From positions 4,875,001 to 4,939,000 of the forward strand of contig JBAJFG010000172.1 of NCBI GenBank assembly GCA_037903475.1: a stretch of DNA of 64,000 nt, written 5' to 3'. A program made the translations under genes and the position numbers. The DNA comes from Ancylostoma caninum. Its lineage: Eukaryota > Nematoda > Chromadorea > Rhabditida > Ancylostomatidae. The notes beneath the pieces were generated by a model that made no database searches, was not told the DNA's origin, and saw only the letters and a program-made list of their open reading frames with translations. This document shows positions 31,978-44,800 of the stretch, piece by piece (within the stretch, counting starts at the first letter, position 1; each line of letters starts with the position of its first letter).

Positions 31978-34063
31978 TTAATCTCTGCAGAACAGGGATG
32001 TGGCGGGTTTTAGGCGCTGTGCTTTGACCGCGTCCATCATTTTCAAGAAGTTGACGTCTAAAAAGTGCGAATTCATGACTTCAACTAGGACGAGTGTTCC
32101 AAAAAGAATGCTCTGAAAAGAAACATATGCAGTTTTATGGTTCGTATAAATTGGGACCAGTGGAGGGATTCAGGAACGTTTCCGGAAGGTTCCAAATTTC
32201 CCGATCACCCAGAATATACGAGTTTTCCTGCCAAGATGTAATATTTTTCGATCCCTATCAGTGATTGCTATCACTAACCAGGGCGTCTGCTCGGCTAGTT
32301 CCACCCATTTTTAGCCAAGATTTTGCCAGTAGGTCCCCTCCATTTCAAAGGGGATCACCACCTTCCTGGAATCGTTCACGAATCCGATCACGGGTGATGA
32401 TACTCACTCAGGCAACACGGAAATTTCCCAAAAGGTCCGTACTCACACCAAAACTACGATCTCAGGAAACGTTTGGGGCGAGGCTTCCTTTTTTGTTGAG
32501 AAACCGTGACGGTAAAGGTTAGGGCGAGGATGGAGCGACATTCACGCCCTCGTTCCACGGGCTATCCCCTGTCCTTAAAGGGGAGTCAAGAGTGCTATTA
32601 TGGACAAAAGTATCCTTATATTCAAGGTGGTAAAATTGTAGTGAGGTATTTGACCTCTTCATGTGGCGGTGGGGGCGTGTGGCTGTTCAATCATAATGTG
32701 CGTCATAGCTGTCAAGGGCAGACACCCAGGTATTCTAAGAGCTTGTGTGGGCTTGAACAGCAGCAACAGTTGTTAGAGGTTCGAGCTTGCAGAGCGTCAT
32801 AGCAGGTGGACTCCCTGGGGCGGAGGCGTCACTGAGTTTCTCTGGAGCTTTAATGTGATAAATGATCTCAGATAATATAAAATAACAATGAAATAGCAGA
32901 ATTTGCTGCCGGATAAATTTCAGATGAGGAGTGGTTTGTGGTAGAAAGTAACTTATAAAACCCGGAAAATTGGTGATTAACGATTTTGCTCCGTTACTGA
33001 AGCTTTCATGAATAGGGTTACCCAAAGAAAATGTTGTCTGATTTAGGCTACGCCCACTGTGCAAGAGCTGCAACTTCGATAAATTTCGTTCTCTATGACT
33101 CTATAAATCCTTCTTTTTCCTAGATATGGTTGCTAAGTAGGACCAGTCGTTACTAGTTTTTGGCAAATCCACTTTTCTCTTAACCGTCAACATTGTGAAA
33201 GGTCCGAACAGCCTGGAATAGCTGATCGCGGAGCAATCGGTGAGAATTTCTTTGAGAAGCACCTGTTGGTGGGCGGGGTCCATGAACGAAAACATATGCT
33301 CGCCCCCACTAGTGGGTTGGACAAGGCCTGTGAATTAATGAAGTAAACAAGTAGAAAATAAGATAGGATGAAGAGGATGCATCCGATTCGTAGTTAATGA
33401 AAAACCATGCTCTGCAGCGAATATGAATCTTAAACGCCAATTGTACGTTAAATTCCACTGTTTTTCCACCAGTTAATTTGAGATGCTGCAATAGTAACCC
33501 TTGATTTACTAGAATAGGAGTTAATTGATCTATCCATTCAGCTTTTGGGTTAATTTGGCAGAATTTAGGGACAGGAAGTATAGTGGAAAAATATCCGCAA
33601 ACGAAAGGAAAGTTCAATGGAACATTAGCCATTTGACTATTTTATTCCACACTATAAGGAATTGGGGATGAATATGGGCGCAATAACTCAATGCCAGGAA
33701 AAATCAAAAATTAGGCCATGTTCCATAGAATCTTCCTTTGCATAAAAGGCTGAATAGGATCTCACTTTCTCTCAGAAAACAAGGAGCACAGTTTGCAATT
33801 TTGTCGTTGGGTGAAAAGCTTTCCAATGGAGTTATTGTGATAAGATGGTTTTTAAGGCCATACGCATTACAGAAGGATAAATCTTCGTCAAGAAGTGATC
33901 CGTGAGCCGTGAAAGCAGGTTGGATGAATGTGAGTGCCAGAGAAGGTTGTCGAAGTGTAGAAGTCAGAGCTCTATGTTGTTGTATGTGCGAGCGCGGAGG
34001 CTCTGCGAGGGCTGCGAGACGACGACGAGCAGATGCTGTAAAGCGCGGGCTGTGCCGGCCCAC
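31978..34063 (-). other. Possible exons of an unrecognised minus-strand gene
   Basis: Several coding-like blocks share the minus strand just upstream of troponin I. A 135-bp block at 31978-32112 has a CTTTTCAG acceptor and a TAA stop (45 codons, phase 0). A block about 33098-33324 follows a TTAATTCACAG acceptor and ends in TAG. Open blocks also lie at 33309-33632 and 33704-34063. Amino-acid composition looks protein-like, but I could not join them with consistent phases and I recognise no family. They could equally be remnants. The gap from the 31978 stop to the troponin start is about 277 bp. Confidence 0.25.
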
Positions 34064-36619
34064 GCACTAGGAATAGTCCTCGCCTATCCGGACGAAATCG
34101 ACAACGGTGAATCGGTGTCAAAAAGTCGGAAGTACCTCTGAATTAACCACCTATAGCTGCAGACGCGGCCTTTAGCTGTACAACCTGTCCATATGACATT
34201 AATGTCTCGACTGCATATTCATCTGAAAAAGAATATGTGGAACACATGGAATCTCTTACTCTTAACAGCTATTGCTCTGGAGACATGACTTAGTCGCACT
34301 AGAGCTTCAAGAATTCTTATCCACAAGATGGTTGCCAGCTTGAAAGCCTTCGGTCACTGTTATATCCCGCCCTGTGTCACAATTTTCTTGTCCAAGCAAG
34401 GTTGCTCCACGACTCTCCAGACCAAGCAAGGTTTTTCCACGAGTTCTGGCAATAACTTGGCGACCACCTCAGAGATAGACTGCTTTTTTGAGAGATGAGA
34501 TATACCCAGCTACAACTTTCTCCCACAAACATCTGAAATTATGCTTGGACATCCCGAGAACACCTCGTCGGCTATACATGCAGAAAATAGGTTGCTAGAT
34601 TCGAGTGGTTAAGGAATCTTGTGTTAAGCTCTACAGTTCTGGGTCGTTTTATGTTGTTTCAGTCAAATTCCATTCATGATGGCGTGAGCACTCATCGCAG
34701 CTGTATTTATTTGCATCTACATATTAGGTTGTAACATAAGTTTCAGCTGTTTTCTCATAGGCATTTTCAAAGGCTTCTAATAAGTGGATATCTATTAAAT
34801 TTCGTGTTTAGATGCATTTTCAAACCGCATGATCTCGCAAACATTCTGGATAGTGAGATCTATTTCTCCCTCTCATATTGAAGATGTAATTACTTTCGGA
34901 ATGAACCCCTCAAGAATGCAAATTTGGTGACTGCACTTGCACGGATAGTAATTTTACCATAACTTTGCATGAGACTGACCAAATCGGGTGGGGTAATCTC
35001 GAGGGCATTCTTATTCCCCTCGTACTTTCTCTCCCCCCCCCCACTCTATTGTCGGCCAGTCTCAGGCATAGGTACCAAACTTGGTAATCCAAAATTTTGA
35101 CCATGTTGTTTTTCTCTGTGGAGTTGAAGCGAATTGAAGTGGGATTTTTCCACTGTGACTGGGAACATCAACCATTTGCGGTCACTAATCGGTGGAATTT
35201 CGAGACAAGTTTCAAGAGCTCTGCGGAAATAACACCGTTTTGCCATACGGGGGAGGGTGCCTTAATTTTGTTGGTCGAACTCTCCGGAAAGGCGAAAAGC
35301 TCGCAGAAGAACGTCTAATTGCGCATTATGGAGCACAAATCAAGCTCTAACCAAGCGCCGGTTATCAGATTACAAGAATGTCTATTGAGCGAGAACCGAT
35401 TTGCCAAAGTCAGTGACTCCAAGCATTGCCCGACCCTGTTTTTCGCGTCATAGTCCACGGATCTCTGGAGCAGCGGAGTGGAGCTCCAGCTGTAAAAACG
35501 ACAAAAGACCAGCGACTGTTATGGTCCATACCTCGATTGGTACCTGTGCTTATTTGATTTTTAATAAAACTTTTTTGTCGAAAATTTAATAATAAATGAT
35601 GGTAAAATGGAATGTAGAATAATTAGTAATAAATAATTCGATCCCGTTCTTCTGAAAGATAAATGAAAGGCCATATCAATCATGCCTGTGAATTTATTAG
35701 TGGAGAAGTAACATATCTATGACAACCTTCGTTGTTTTCCTTGATATGTAGCATCAATTAATTTTGCTTCCGCTGGAGCAGAAGTCTCAGCAAACAGCCC
35801 AGATGAGGCATGTGCTTCTGATGTGCTCATACGCTTTCATGTGTAGCCTGACTATTCTGAAGTAGTACTCGTCAATCTGTTTGCTTATCATCTTTGTCTC
35901 AACTCTTTCAAGGAGGATGTAATGCTGGAGACGACAAATCTTGTTGCGACTCCTCCGTGTTAAGTGAAATGAAATGAGCCAGACAGGTGTTGTCGCTCTG
36001 GCCCAGACCAGTGCACCGCTGTTTTCGTTATGTATTCGCACCCGTTAGGCATAAAAGTTACATAAAAGAGTTCCTTGGAGTGAGCAATTTAGGGCTGCTA
36101 GGCTGCCACCGATCCCAAGTGATGCTCTTCTAGCTAGGCATCCTTAGGTGCTGCAAGTGACGCTATGGAAAGGTGGCTTCAGTACAGCTATGAGAAAATT
36201 TTCGCTCTGTCACCTCAGGCTATTTTTAAGAATCATATAGTCCGTTCCACCTGAGAACGTAGCTGGGAAGATTTTAGAGAAAGAGAAAATGCGAGAAATA
36301 GTGCTGTGTTTGAAGAGGCAGCCGAGGAATGCAGATCATAGGCACAAATACTCAACTATCGTCGTTTTTGAAACGAACTATATGAATATGTGTGAGGGAA
36401 ACACATTGTTAGTCTGGTTCCAGAATAGTGAAAAATTCCAGCGGAGAAAATCTCTTGCACAAATTGCATCGATATGGAGGAATTTGGTGCGAGCTGATGT
36501 TTGTAATTGAGACAGGTGATATGAGTCTGACATATAACTACGTAAACAGAAATTTCCAGTCATCGGCACGTTTTTTATGTTCTCCTTGATGTAAATCGCA
36601 ATATTCAAGACACGTATTG
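34064..36619. other. Interval without recognised gene before the chemoreceptors
   Basis: No supported exon. Contains a C-run near 35033-35041 and a dispersed repeat at 36240-36345. Minus-strand open frames at 34910-35246 and 35787-36041 have no recognisable domain. Confidence 0.4.
36240..36345 (-). repeat. Dispersed repeat, reverse copy
   Basis: In reverse complement it reads TATGATCTGCATTCCTCGGC then CAGCACTATTTCTCGC. It closely matches 55920-56030 on the plus strand. Related but weaker copies appear near 59440-59600 and in the GCL intron (61195-61375, 61690-61850). Confidence 0.5.
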
Positions 36620-39600
36620 ATGGTTTATCTTATTGGAGCGTACTATCTCATCGCAGCCGTCTCTACTCTACTTTTTATTTACTCGTTGTACCTGATTTTC
36701 AAAGTCTCAACACCGCAAATGGTACCTTACATATATGTTCTTCTGAATATACAGGTGAGATGAGACACTGCAACAAAATCTCATGGTCGAGGCCCGGTCC
36801 TACAGCGCATAGATTTTTGACATATAATTCCTCTTAAAAGCTGTGGTAGTTGAGTTTTCAAGGTTTTTTTTTGAAGGCGAGATCTCTGTCGCTTTCAAGT
36901 TGCTGAAAAAAAAACAAGGAAAACTTGTATCTACCTTTTTTTAAGCGACCCTCTGATTCTCCTGAATTACTTCATGTCCTCCTTTGGAAAAAATTTTTCC
37001 ATTAAAACAAAGACAGGCGACGTGTGAAAATTAGCATTTATTAGGTTCTGGTGTTGGTGTTGAGCCAACGACCTTCAAGTCACCCCCACCCAGTGATCCG
37101 GTGTCTTTGTCGTGGTGGGCTCGCTTGGAGCTCGTTAGCTCAACACCAGTCTCCGAAGTTCTACAGTATCAGTTCCTTGCTATGAACCAAGGATTGTGGA
37201 ACTTTCGAGTGGACCAAACGACCGGAAATGCCTTTGGAAGTAACCGGACCGAGGAGGCTAGTCAGCGAGGCTCTGCAACCCGCGCAGATGGAAATCGAAA
37301 AAAACGCACAAACAGACGTGCAACATAATGAAGAATACGATTATGGGCAGAGTAAAAAAACCGGTTGTGGTGGTCGATGCTTGGAATAAGTACATTTTTT
37401 GAAATAGTTGATAGAAAGAGTGCCGCTCGAGCTTACATGTAGTACCTGGCAAAATCTTCGAGTGGGAGCGTGAGAGCGATGAGGATGGAGTTGAGTAAAA
37501 CTGAACATTTTCTCAAACCGCTGTGAACAGTTCCGTAATCAAACATATTGTGTTACATAGATATCGGCTTTCTTGGAATCCATGTATTGGACAACGTTCA
37601 TGGCACCAATACCTATGTTGACAGTACTTGGACTTCAACTTGACGGGCTGCTCTGGAAGCTCTTCAAGATTCCTTCTCAATATTTGTTTGTGAGTTCAGC
37701 CCATGCTTGAATTTACTTGCTGGTGTCTGCAAACATTCGTTAAAACGATCGCTTCAATTCTCAAGATATTTTTGCATCAAATTTATTATTGAATTTGTGG
37801 TGCCATGTAAATGTTCCTTGTGAGTAGATTGACGCAACTGGATTTAATTTCATGGCTTCTCCACGTTACTGCACTGTCTGGTTGATTCTGCTATTGCATT
37901 TGCATATTTATACAGATATAAGCTCTGTCTGTTCAATTCACGCTTGGAGTTCTCGAATCGAACTCTTTTTGTTTTTATGTTTATTTTTTATACAACTACG
38001 ATTTTTACGACAACTCCAATATCAACGTGGGCCTTCAAAAGTAACGCAGAGAGTGTAGCGGATGCAGTAAAAGTAAGTATACGCGTCTTATTTTGAAAAC
38101 TTAGCACTTCTTTACCGAAATGAAGCGTTTCAGATTGAGCCTTCAAGAGACTTCGACGGCAGTTTTGTGATGGGAGGTGGTCCAACTTTTTATCATTGGA
38201 TCGCCTGCCAAGGAATATTCGCTATTTTTGCATGCCCTACTGTGTTATTCATCATAAAACACACGTCCATTATTCTGAAAAATCATCAAAGATTCAGTCA
38301 GCAATCTAGAGACATGCATCGCAGTGCCATTATCGCACTTATTATTCAGGTAGAATTATTATAGTTATAAGGATATTTTCTCCACGAAATTGATTCTTCA
38401 TGCTATAATTTCTTAGCTGTATGGGAAGATTGATGATATTTGCGATGTGATTCACAGCTCTACTTTACTGAATGCCCATAGCTTTTTTCATTTGTTCTTT
38501 TTATTCTTTCGACTTACTTTGCGTATGTGAAGAAGAAAACTGCCTTGCTGTTGTGGAAGGAAGGAAAATTGTTTTGTAAAAGTTCCTCATTCAGTAACAA
38601 CAAGACAATAATCGTAATTGAAGTCTTGAATGTGCAGAATGTATTAAGATGAACTCCGCATAGTCCATGCTCCAATTTAACAAAAACTATTTGATCAAAT
38701 TTATTTCTTCTCTTGCAGAGAGGTGTAGACCCGAGTTTTTATTCCTATCAGCTGCAGAGGGAAGTCTCTATCAATTGATACCGACATTCCTTATCAAAAG
38801 CTTCCTTGTGAAGTCGTTTTGGACCTTTTCAAGTTTTGTTATAGCCTTGCGTTTGCACGGGTTGACAATGACGGTTCGATGGTGTACTGAGACTTCTCGG
38901 TCGAGTTCATTATAAAAATCTACACTGGATTTTTTTAAGAAGTTCTGGAGCGGGAAAAACAGCCGGAAACTGAGAAAATTTGAAAAAAGCAATAAAGGAC
39001 GCGGTCGTCAATGAGTTAAAGTTAAGGTTAATTAGTTCATCTGAGAAACCTCGTTAATGAAGCGTCCTCCAATAACGTATTCATGGCTGCACCCAATTAT
39101 TGCTACGTCCATTGCATTTTTTTTGAGATAATATGGGATCCCATTCTGTAGACCATCTGGATACCAGCTTAATTGTTTTGGCACTATTCCACTTGTTCTA
39201 CGCCAAAATCTCAAAATCAAAAATTCCCCTGAAACTGCGTCTAGGGGTGGATGGTCATTAGACATGCTCATCACGAATATCACACTCATTTTTGCCGAAA
39301 CCACATATGGGTGAAGTTACGCTAGGTAAGTAATATATCTCAGGGAATCACCAGAAACCAAGAAAATTTGAAAAAAGTCTAAAATGGCGTGAATAAACCG
39401 ACAGGCTAAGCCAAAGTCGTTTATGAGCCTGATTTCCACATTTGATTGGCTTTTCCATCTTAATTCAGCCATGATCTGTCGCTTCAGAGCACTGCCGTGA
39501 TTTCTTCTACAGTTGTGCCGATGGGAATGCTCTGCCTCATAGTTTTTATCAAGCCATCGTCAACGACTTTCTCAGACCGTACAGACTTTCCAACAATTCT

Positions 39601-40240
39601 CTGATATTGCAGATTTCCTATTGTGTTTTATTTTATATATTTTGCAGTTTATGGAGCCTGTGCGACTCTGTTGTTTTCGCTTAAGTCATTGAATTCAACA
39701 GTTGCAATGATATGCACCACGGCTTGTTATAGGTAAGAATTTATTTATTTATTTATTTATTCATACACTCATGGTGTTCCTAATACAAAAAAAAACAAAA
39801 TCCGTGATAACTGAAAACAATCTAGTCAAAGTCGTTAAAGAGGAAAATAATGAAAGCAATTCGATAGGACACAGAAGAATTTTTATTCGCATTGAATTTT
39901 CATCAACGAAATTTTGATTGATGCGGAAAACTTCAACCATTTTAGGATTTTAGGAAGATAAGGAAAAACTTCACCACAAAAAAAATTGAGGAAAATTTGA
40001 AGCTACTTATTTTTTTAGATAAACAAGACCGTGGATAACCATGACTTAACCGGCCCTTGAAAATAAACCTCCTCATCAAGCGATTTATCTTCATTCATTT
40101 TCAAACACATTGGTTTCAGAAACAATTTTGCCGCGAAAACTGGCATCACTTTCATATTGACTAAGTGCGGTTATAAGAAGACCGGCCGAATACTTGTCAG
40201 TAATCAGAGATCCTTAGCTACAAGTTCTAATTGTACATGA
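36620..40240 (+). CDS. Serpentine chemoreceptor (Srh/Sri-like), apparent frameshift
   Basis: Seven-transmembrane nematode chemoreceptor of the Str superfamily, expected in the ciliary membrane of sensory neurons. Exons: 36620-36754, 37561-37689, 37828-38072, 38134-38349, 39488-39578, 39648-39732, 40120-40240. Start chosen because exon 1 aligns with the paralogue from its Met. Landmarks: TM1 ending KVSTPQM...LLNIQ; TM2 block YWTTFMAPIPML; TM3 HGFSTLLHC; TM6 entry HRSAIIALIIQ; TM7 YGACATLLFS ending ...CYR. Exon 3 is 245 nt and its start frame is wrong: the correct frame is closed by TAA just before the HGFST codons, so one base is missing near 37848. With it the gene would encode about 340 residues. 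All other exons are intact, so the lesion is recent or an assembly error. Confidence 0.8.
38760..38992 (-). mobile_element. LINE reverse-transcriptase fossil
   Basis: The minus-strand frame contains ITKLEKVQNDFTRKLLIR, the phrase typical of the C-terminal part of non-LTR retrotransposon reverse transcriptases (LEKVQRRFTR-like). It breaks at a stop and a similar frame resumes after it. It is a short 5'-truncated remnant in intron 4 of the first chemoreceptor. Confidence 0.55.
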
Positions 40241-40401
40241 TGACCTGTTTGAGTGAGTTTTTTTCCTGTTTGCACATTCATGACAATGTGCTTAACCGGC
40301 TAACACGCGTGGTGCGAGGTGAGGGACCACGTGCTCAATCAGGTGAGCACACCTTTCTCATAGTTATATTTTTGTGAAGCGGCCATTGTCTTAGAAATTT
40401 A

Positions 40402-40889
40402 TGCAAAACGTTGCCGGATGCCTTCCTGGACTACCCGAAGGAGATCACGGGGGACGTTCCAAGCAGTGAACCCCAAACACTGCGATACTTAACTTTGGAT
40501 CTCCAACGGAGTGGAACCAGCGATAGGGACAGATTGCAATCTGCCGCTCAAACCACTGAGCCATCCGGGCTACTTTTTATACTGGTGTTTGTTAGATAAC
40601 TGCAGCAGTCGTAGGCAGCATACTATATGTATTTGCAAAACGGTGGCACAGGGCAGGATTCGATCCCCTGACCATTCGCGTCGATCATTCGCTCGAACCA
40701 CTGAGCTATACGTGCACGGTTCAGGAGGTCCGCACGAAGCAACCATATCCGATGCGTGCCCAACTCGGGTAACCATGAAAACCGTCAGCAAAAGAATAGA
40801 GAAAATAGTAAATTAACGATTCATTAATTCTATTCTTTACCTAGCCGCATGGAGAACGAAACCAAGAAAAGAATAAGGTCATGATTACT
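40402..40889 (-). repeat. tRNA-derived SINE-like repeat, copy 2
   Basis: Nearly identical to 25343-25829 over its whole length, ending with the shared CTAGCCGCATG...GGTCATGATTACT. It begins about 160 bp after the first chemoreceptor's stop codon. The second tRNA-like head differs more from copy 1 than the rest does. Confidence 0.65.
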
Positions 40890-41896
40890 ATTAAAAGAGT
40901 GAAGCTTACAGAGTGCGAGGCAGTGAAGCCCTTTCTTAAAGGCAGCACTCACGGAAATTTTCACTTCTAAAATGAGTCGCTTACCATGTAGCCGCCCGCT
41001 GGACAATCGCAACAGTAAGTTGAACACCTTGAATGGCCGCCTACTTGCGAAGATACTGCCGAGGACACATATGCCGCTCTGGACATTAGGGTTCCGTCGC
41101 GCCAACTGACGCCGTTGACAGGGTGTGCGCATGTGGTTCAGCGGGGGCGTGTTTATGAAATTCGTACCATTTGCAGGGTTCCGTGGCGGGACCCATCACG
41201 GAACACTCGCCCGAGCTGTGGATACACATGAAATACTGCCATTATTTTCTGTGTCTTTCGCGTGTTTCACGCTACTTCATCGTTGTCAATGAGTTCATCG
41301 TTCCTAAAAATCCCGATACACTGCGAAATCTTCAAGCCAAAAATTTCCGTGAATGCTGCCTTCAAACGTCAGAAATCATCAAATTCAAAAAAATCTCTAT
41401 CAACTCAAGGATTCCATGGTTACTCCGAGTAATAAAAATTGCTATTTTTCGTTCATTTACTATCAAGTGCGCCATTTCGTCAATGGTGGTTTGAGGAAAA
41501 AGAAAAAGAAATAAGCTCCATGAAGTTTATTGCTTAAAAAGAAAGAGTAGTCGGAGGTTTCTCTGCAAGCATTGTATAAATAATCTAAGATTTGCTTGAG
41601 TTGTATTACCTTACAGTGCATTGTATATTGTATCCTCACATGGATTAGTCCATGTAATGAAATAAATGAAATAAATAAATGAAGTTCATTGCTTTTCCGT
41701 GGAGAGGGTGCTTATATGAAAAGACAGATCACTCATAGCGGCAACCCTGCGATTTCACTGTTGATCAAAACGTTACGGAGCTGCATGCCTTGAGCGAAGA
41801 CGTAATTAGAGGACAGGTGTTTGTTTCAAATTGAGGGGAATTTCTGGTGTATGGACGCAGCTCATTTATCACAGATCCGCCTTGCATCACGAGTTT
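40890..41896. other. Interval between the two chemoreceptors
   Basis: No recognised gene. The open frame 41171-41494 on the plus strand has no known domain. An AAATGAAATAAATAAATG tract lies near 41660. Confidence 0.4.
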
Positions 41897-44800
41897 ATGT
41901 TCTACCTCATCATATGTTATAATATCGTCGGTGTGACTATGACTGTAATGTTCGCCTACTCCTTGTATCTCGTCATCAAGGTGTCCACGGTGCAAATGAC
42001 TCCATATAAGTACTTCCTCCTTAATATTCAAGTAAGTTATAGCGTAACGTTGAAAAAGAAAACAAAAAGAGTGATCTTGTGTCGATCCGGAGTTCATAGG
42101 ACTTTGTGCTCACATATTACAATTTAAACTGCTTGTCAAGTAGTTTTTAGGGTGTTTGTCGGAATTCTTGGCATACCTTCTTTAGTTTTTAGACCATTGG
42201 ACAAATGTCATGGGAATTAAATAGAGAGTGCATAATACTGCCCACAAATGTCTTCCTAATTCGATTTCTAGGCTGAATATGCTATCGAATATAAATACTG
42301 AGGGCGAATAAAATTAGGCTGAACTAGATTCTTCGCCCATCTCATGAGGCAAATCTGCAATTTGCCATTCCCATCTACGTATTTGCGGGTGTGATACTTT
42401 GCCGTACAAGTATGCGCGCATACTTTTTGCGGCTTTACCCCTTTGTTGCAGTCTAAACGGGCTTTACTGGCATTTTCTCATTCGTTCAAATTTTGCCCAC
42501 CTGAGCTCACCTCCCGCCTTATGCGACTGTAAAACAAAAACCATACGAGAATTCTGTGGGAAATCTCATGCACTCATGCGTGGACGTCATTGGCGGTGGC
42601 CCATCCGCGGCCTCGAGAAGAACGCCGTGTAGCCGCGCCGCGCATGCCGTAACCGATGTCCTCTGGTGCTGGTATGCTATTTCTAGCAGCTTTTCTACCC
42701 GTTTTAAGGATTTTGGACCGAATCGGGAAGAAAAGCGCCTAGGAACGGCATTCCTGCGGCAGGCGACACCGATCCTGGTGCGCGCGGCGCGGTTGCGCGG
42801 CGTCCTTCTCGAGGCCGCAGATGGGCCAGCTTCATTGACGTCCACTGTATGCTGCTGAGCTTTTCCCTCCTCTTCTATAGCCTCAAAGTAGGCACCTTCT
42901 TAAATCTTTGAGTTCAAGATCACGCTGGGTTCGGGAGTTTTAAGGGAACCTAGAACTCATATCCAATGGTGAAATAGCCCGAAACACGCGAGGAATTCAC
43001 GAAATTGGGATGCTGCTTTCACTGCGACTAGGCGCGCTCCCTTGACACTAGTGGGTCCTGTCACGCAGAAGTCATACACGCTTGCACTAGTGACGGTTTT
43101 CTTTGTACACTGACGCACACAGGGCAGTTGTGTTCGCGCAAGGCAAGTATGTTCACGATTCCGATTTAGATTTCTTCACCCAGAGGGCGAGGTATCGGTC
43201 AGCCATAGTTTTTTGTGCTCCTTGAACGTTTGTGATGTGCTGACGGTGTGAGTGTTACGATCGGCGGTTCAACTCAGAGTGGAGAATTTCGACATGTGCT
43301 GCCTGTAAAGTAAAGTAGAGGAGTTAGACACGAACTCCAAGACCAGAGGGGGAGGCATAAAACTGAAGGCTGGGATTGCTAGAACACAGATCAGGCTCAA
43401 AAGCTTCGCGATTCGGGTTACTGCGGAACTCAACAAATTTCTCAGCCACGATATTCTTCGCATGTCGCTCCCTACATTTAAGAAATTGGCCACAGTCAAA
43501 ACTCGCTCTTTGGCTTCCTAGTACTTGTGTTGTACTTGTGTATCCTATATGTATTTTCTATGTATGTGTTATTTGACACGCGTTGATGAACTATGTATTG
43601 TCTACCAAATGAGCTTTTGCTTACGCTCTTAAATAAATAAATAAATAAAGTAGAGTAAACACGTTGCAAGAAAATGAACGAGTGATGAAGCGCTGATAAG
43701 CTTTCCAAATGATTTCCGCGTAGTTGTAGATCTCTGGTTATGTGGAGTCGATTTACTGGACTTCTATTATGGCACCGCTGCCTACGTTCCCCATCCTGGG
43801 GCTCGAGTTTGGCGGCTTTGCATGGACCTTACTCAGGATCCCGACAGGATATCAGTTTGTAGGTCTTTTAGTGTCCTATGGCTCCGAATGTAGCTTCGAG
43901 TTATCGTTTCATGGCTTCTCCACATTTCTACAATGCTGTATCGATGCTGCTTTCGCTACGGCATTCTTCTACCGGTACCAGCTTTGCCTTCTTCACACAC
44001 CCTTCAGGATTTCCACTAGGAAATTTGCTATGCTAATAATATTTCTGTATTCTGTTTTAATATTCACAACAACGCCAATGACAGTGTTTGCTTTCAAAGA
44101 TTATAACGACAGCATTTCCGACGTAAAAAAGGTAGGTGGTTGGTCTTCTGTCTGCAACCCAGTGTTGCTAGACTCCAGGCATTTGAGCCTCTTCAGGAGT
44201 TTGGCGTTGAAGTTATGGACGGCAGTTTTATTCTTGGTGGTGGACCAACATTGCGAATTTGGGCAGCTTGGCTGATCATCCTCTGTGTGATAGCCGTTGC
44301 TGTCATTTCCGGAATAATTAGACACATCTCCATCATACTCTCAAATAAACATGCCTTTAGCATAGTGACAAGAAAAGTCCACCGCTCTGCAATCGCTGCT
44401 CTTCTAGTCCAGGTCGTTGGTAACGTTACGTGGTGAGATACTCCTATGAAGTTTCCGTGAATATCGTTGTTTGCAGGGCGGTGCGATTATGGTATCCACT
44501 ATAGTTCCTGTTTTGATGGTGTCTACTGCTATTTTAGTTGGTTTCTCATTTATTCCCCATCCACAAGGTTATTAAAAAACAACTCCCACGAAATTACAAA
44601 ATCAAAATAATAAAAAGTAAATATAAATATACTTTTATAATAAATAAATAAAAAGGGAAAAGAACAAATTGCTGCATAAAATAATAGATAATAACCTGAA
44701 TTAATTTTTTCGATTTTTTCAAAGGTGTTAACAGCGTTAAGCAATTTAGTTGTGGGTCAACAGCAAATTTTCGTATTCCGAGCTCGTATCACAAAGCTGA

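Noticed and set aside
35787..36041. 84-codon minus-strand frame with a vaguely LINE-like composition
   Set aside because: No reverse-transcriptase motif could be identified, unlike the 38.8-kb remnant.
37030..37110. tRNA-like stretch around TTGAGCCAACGACC
   Set aside because: It resembles the reverse complement of a tRNA T-arm and anticodon region but lacks pairing in the T-stem; too degenerate to call.
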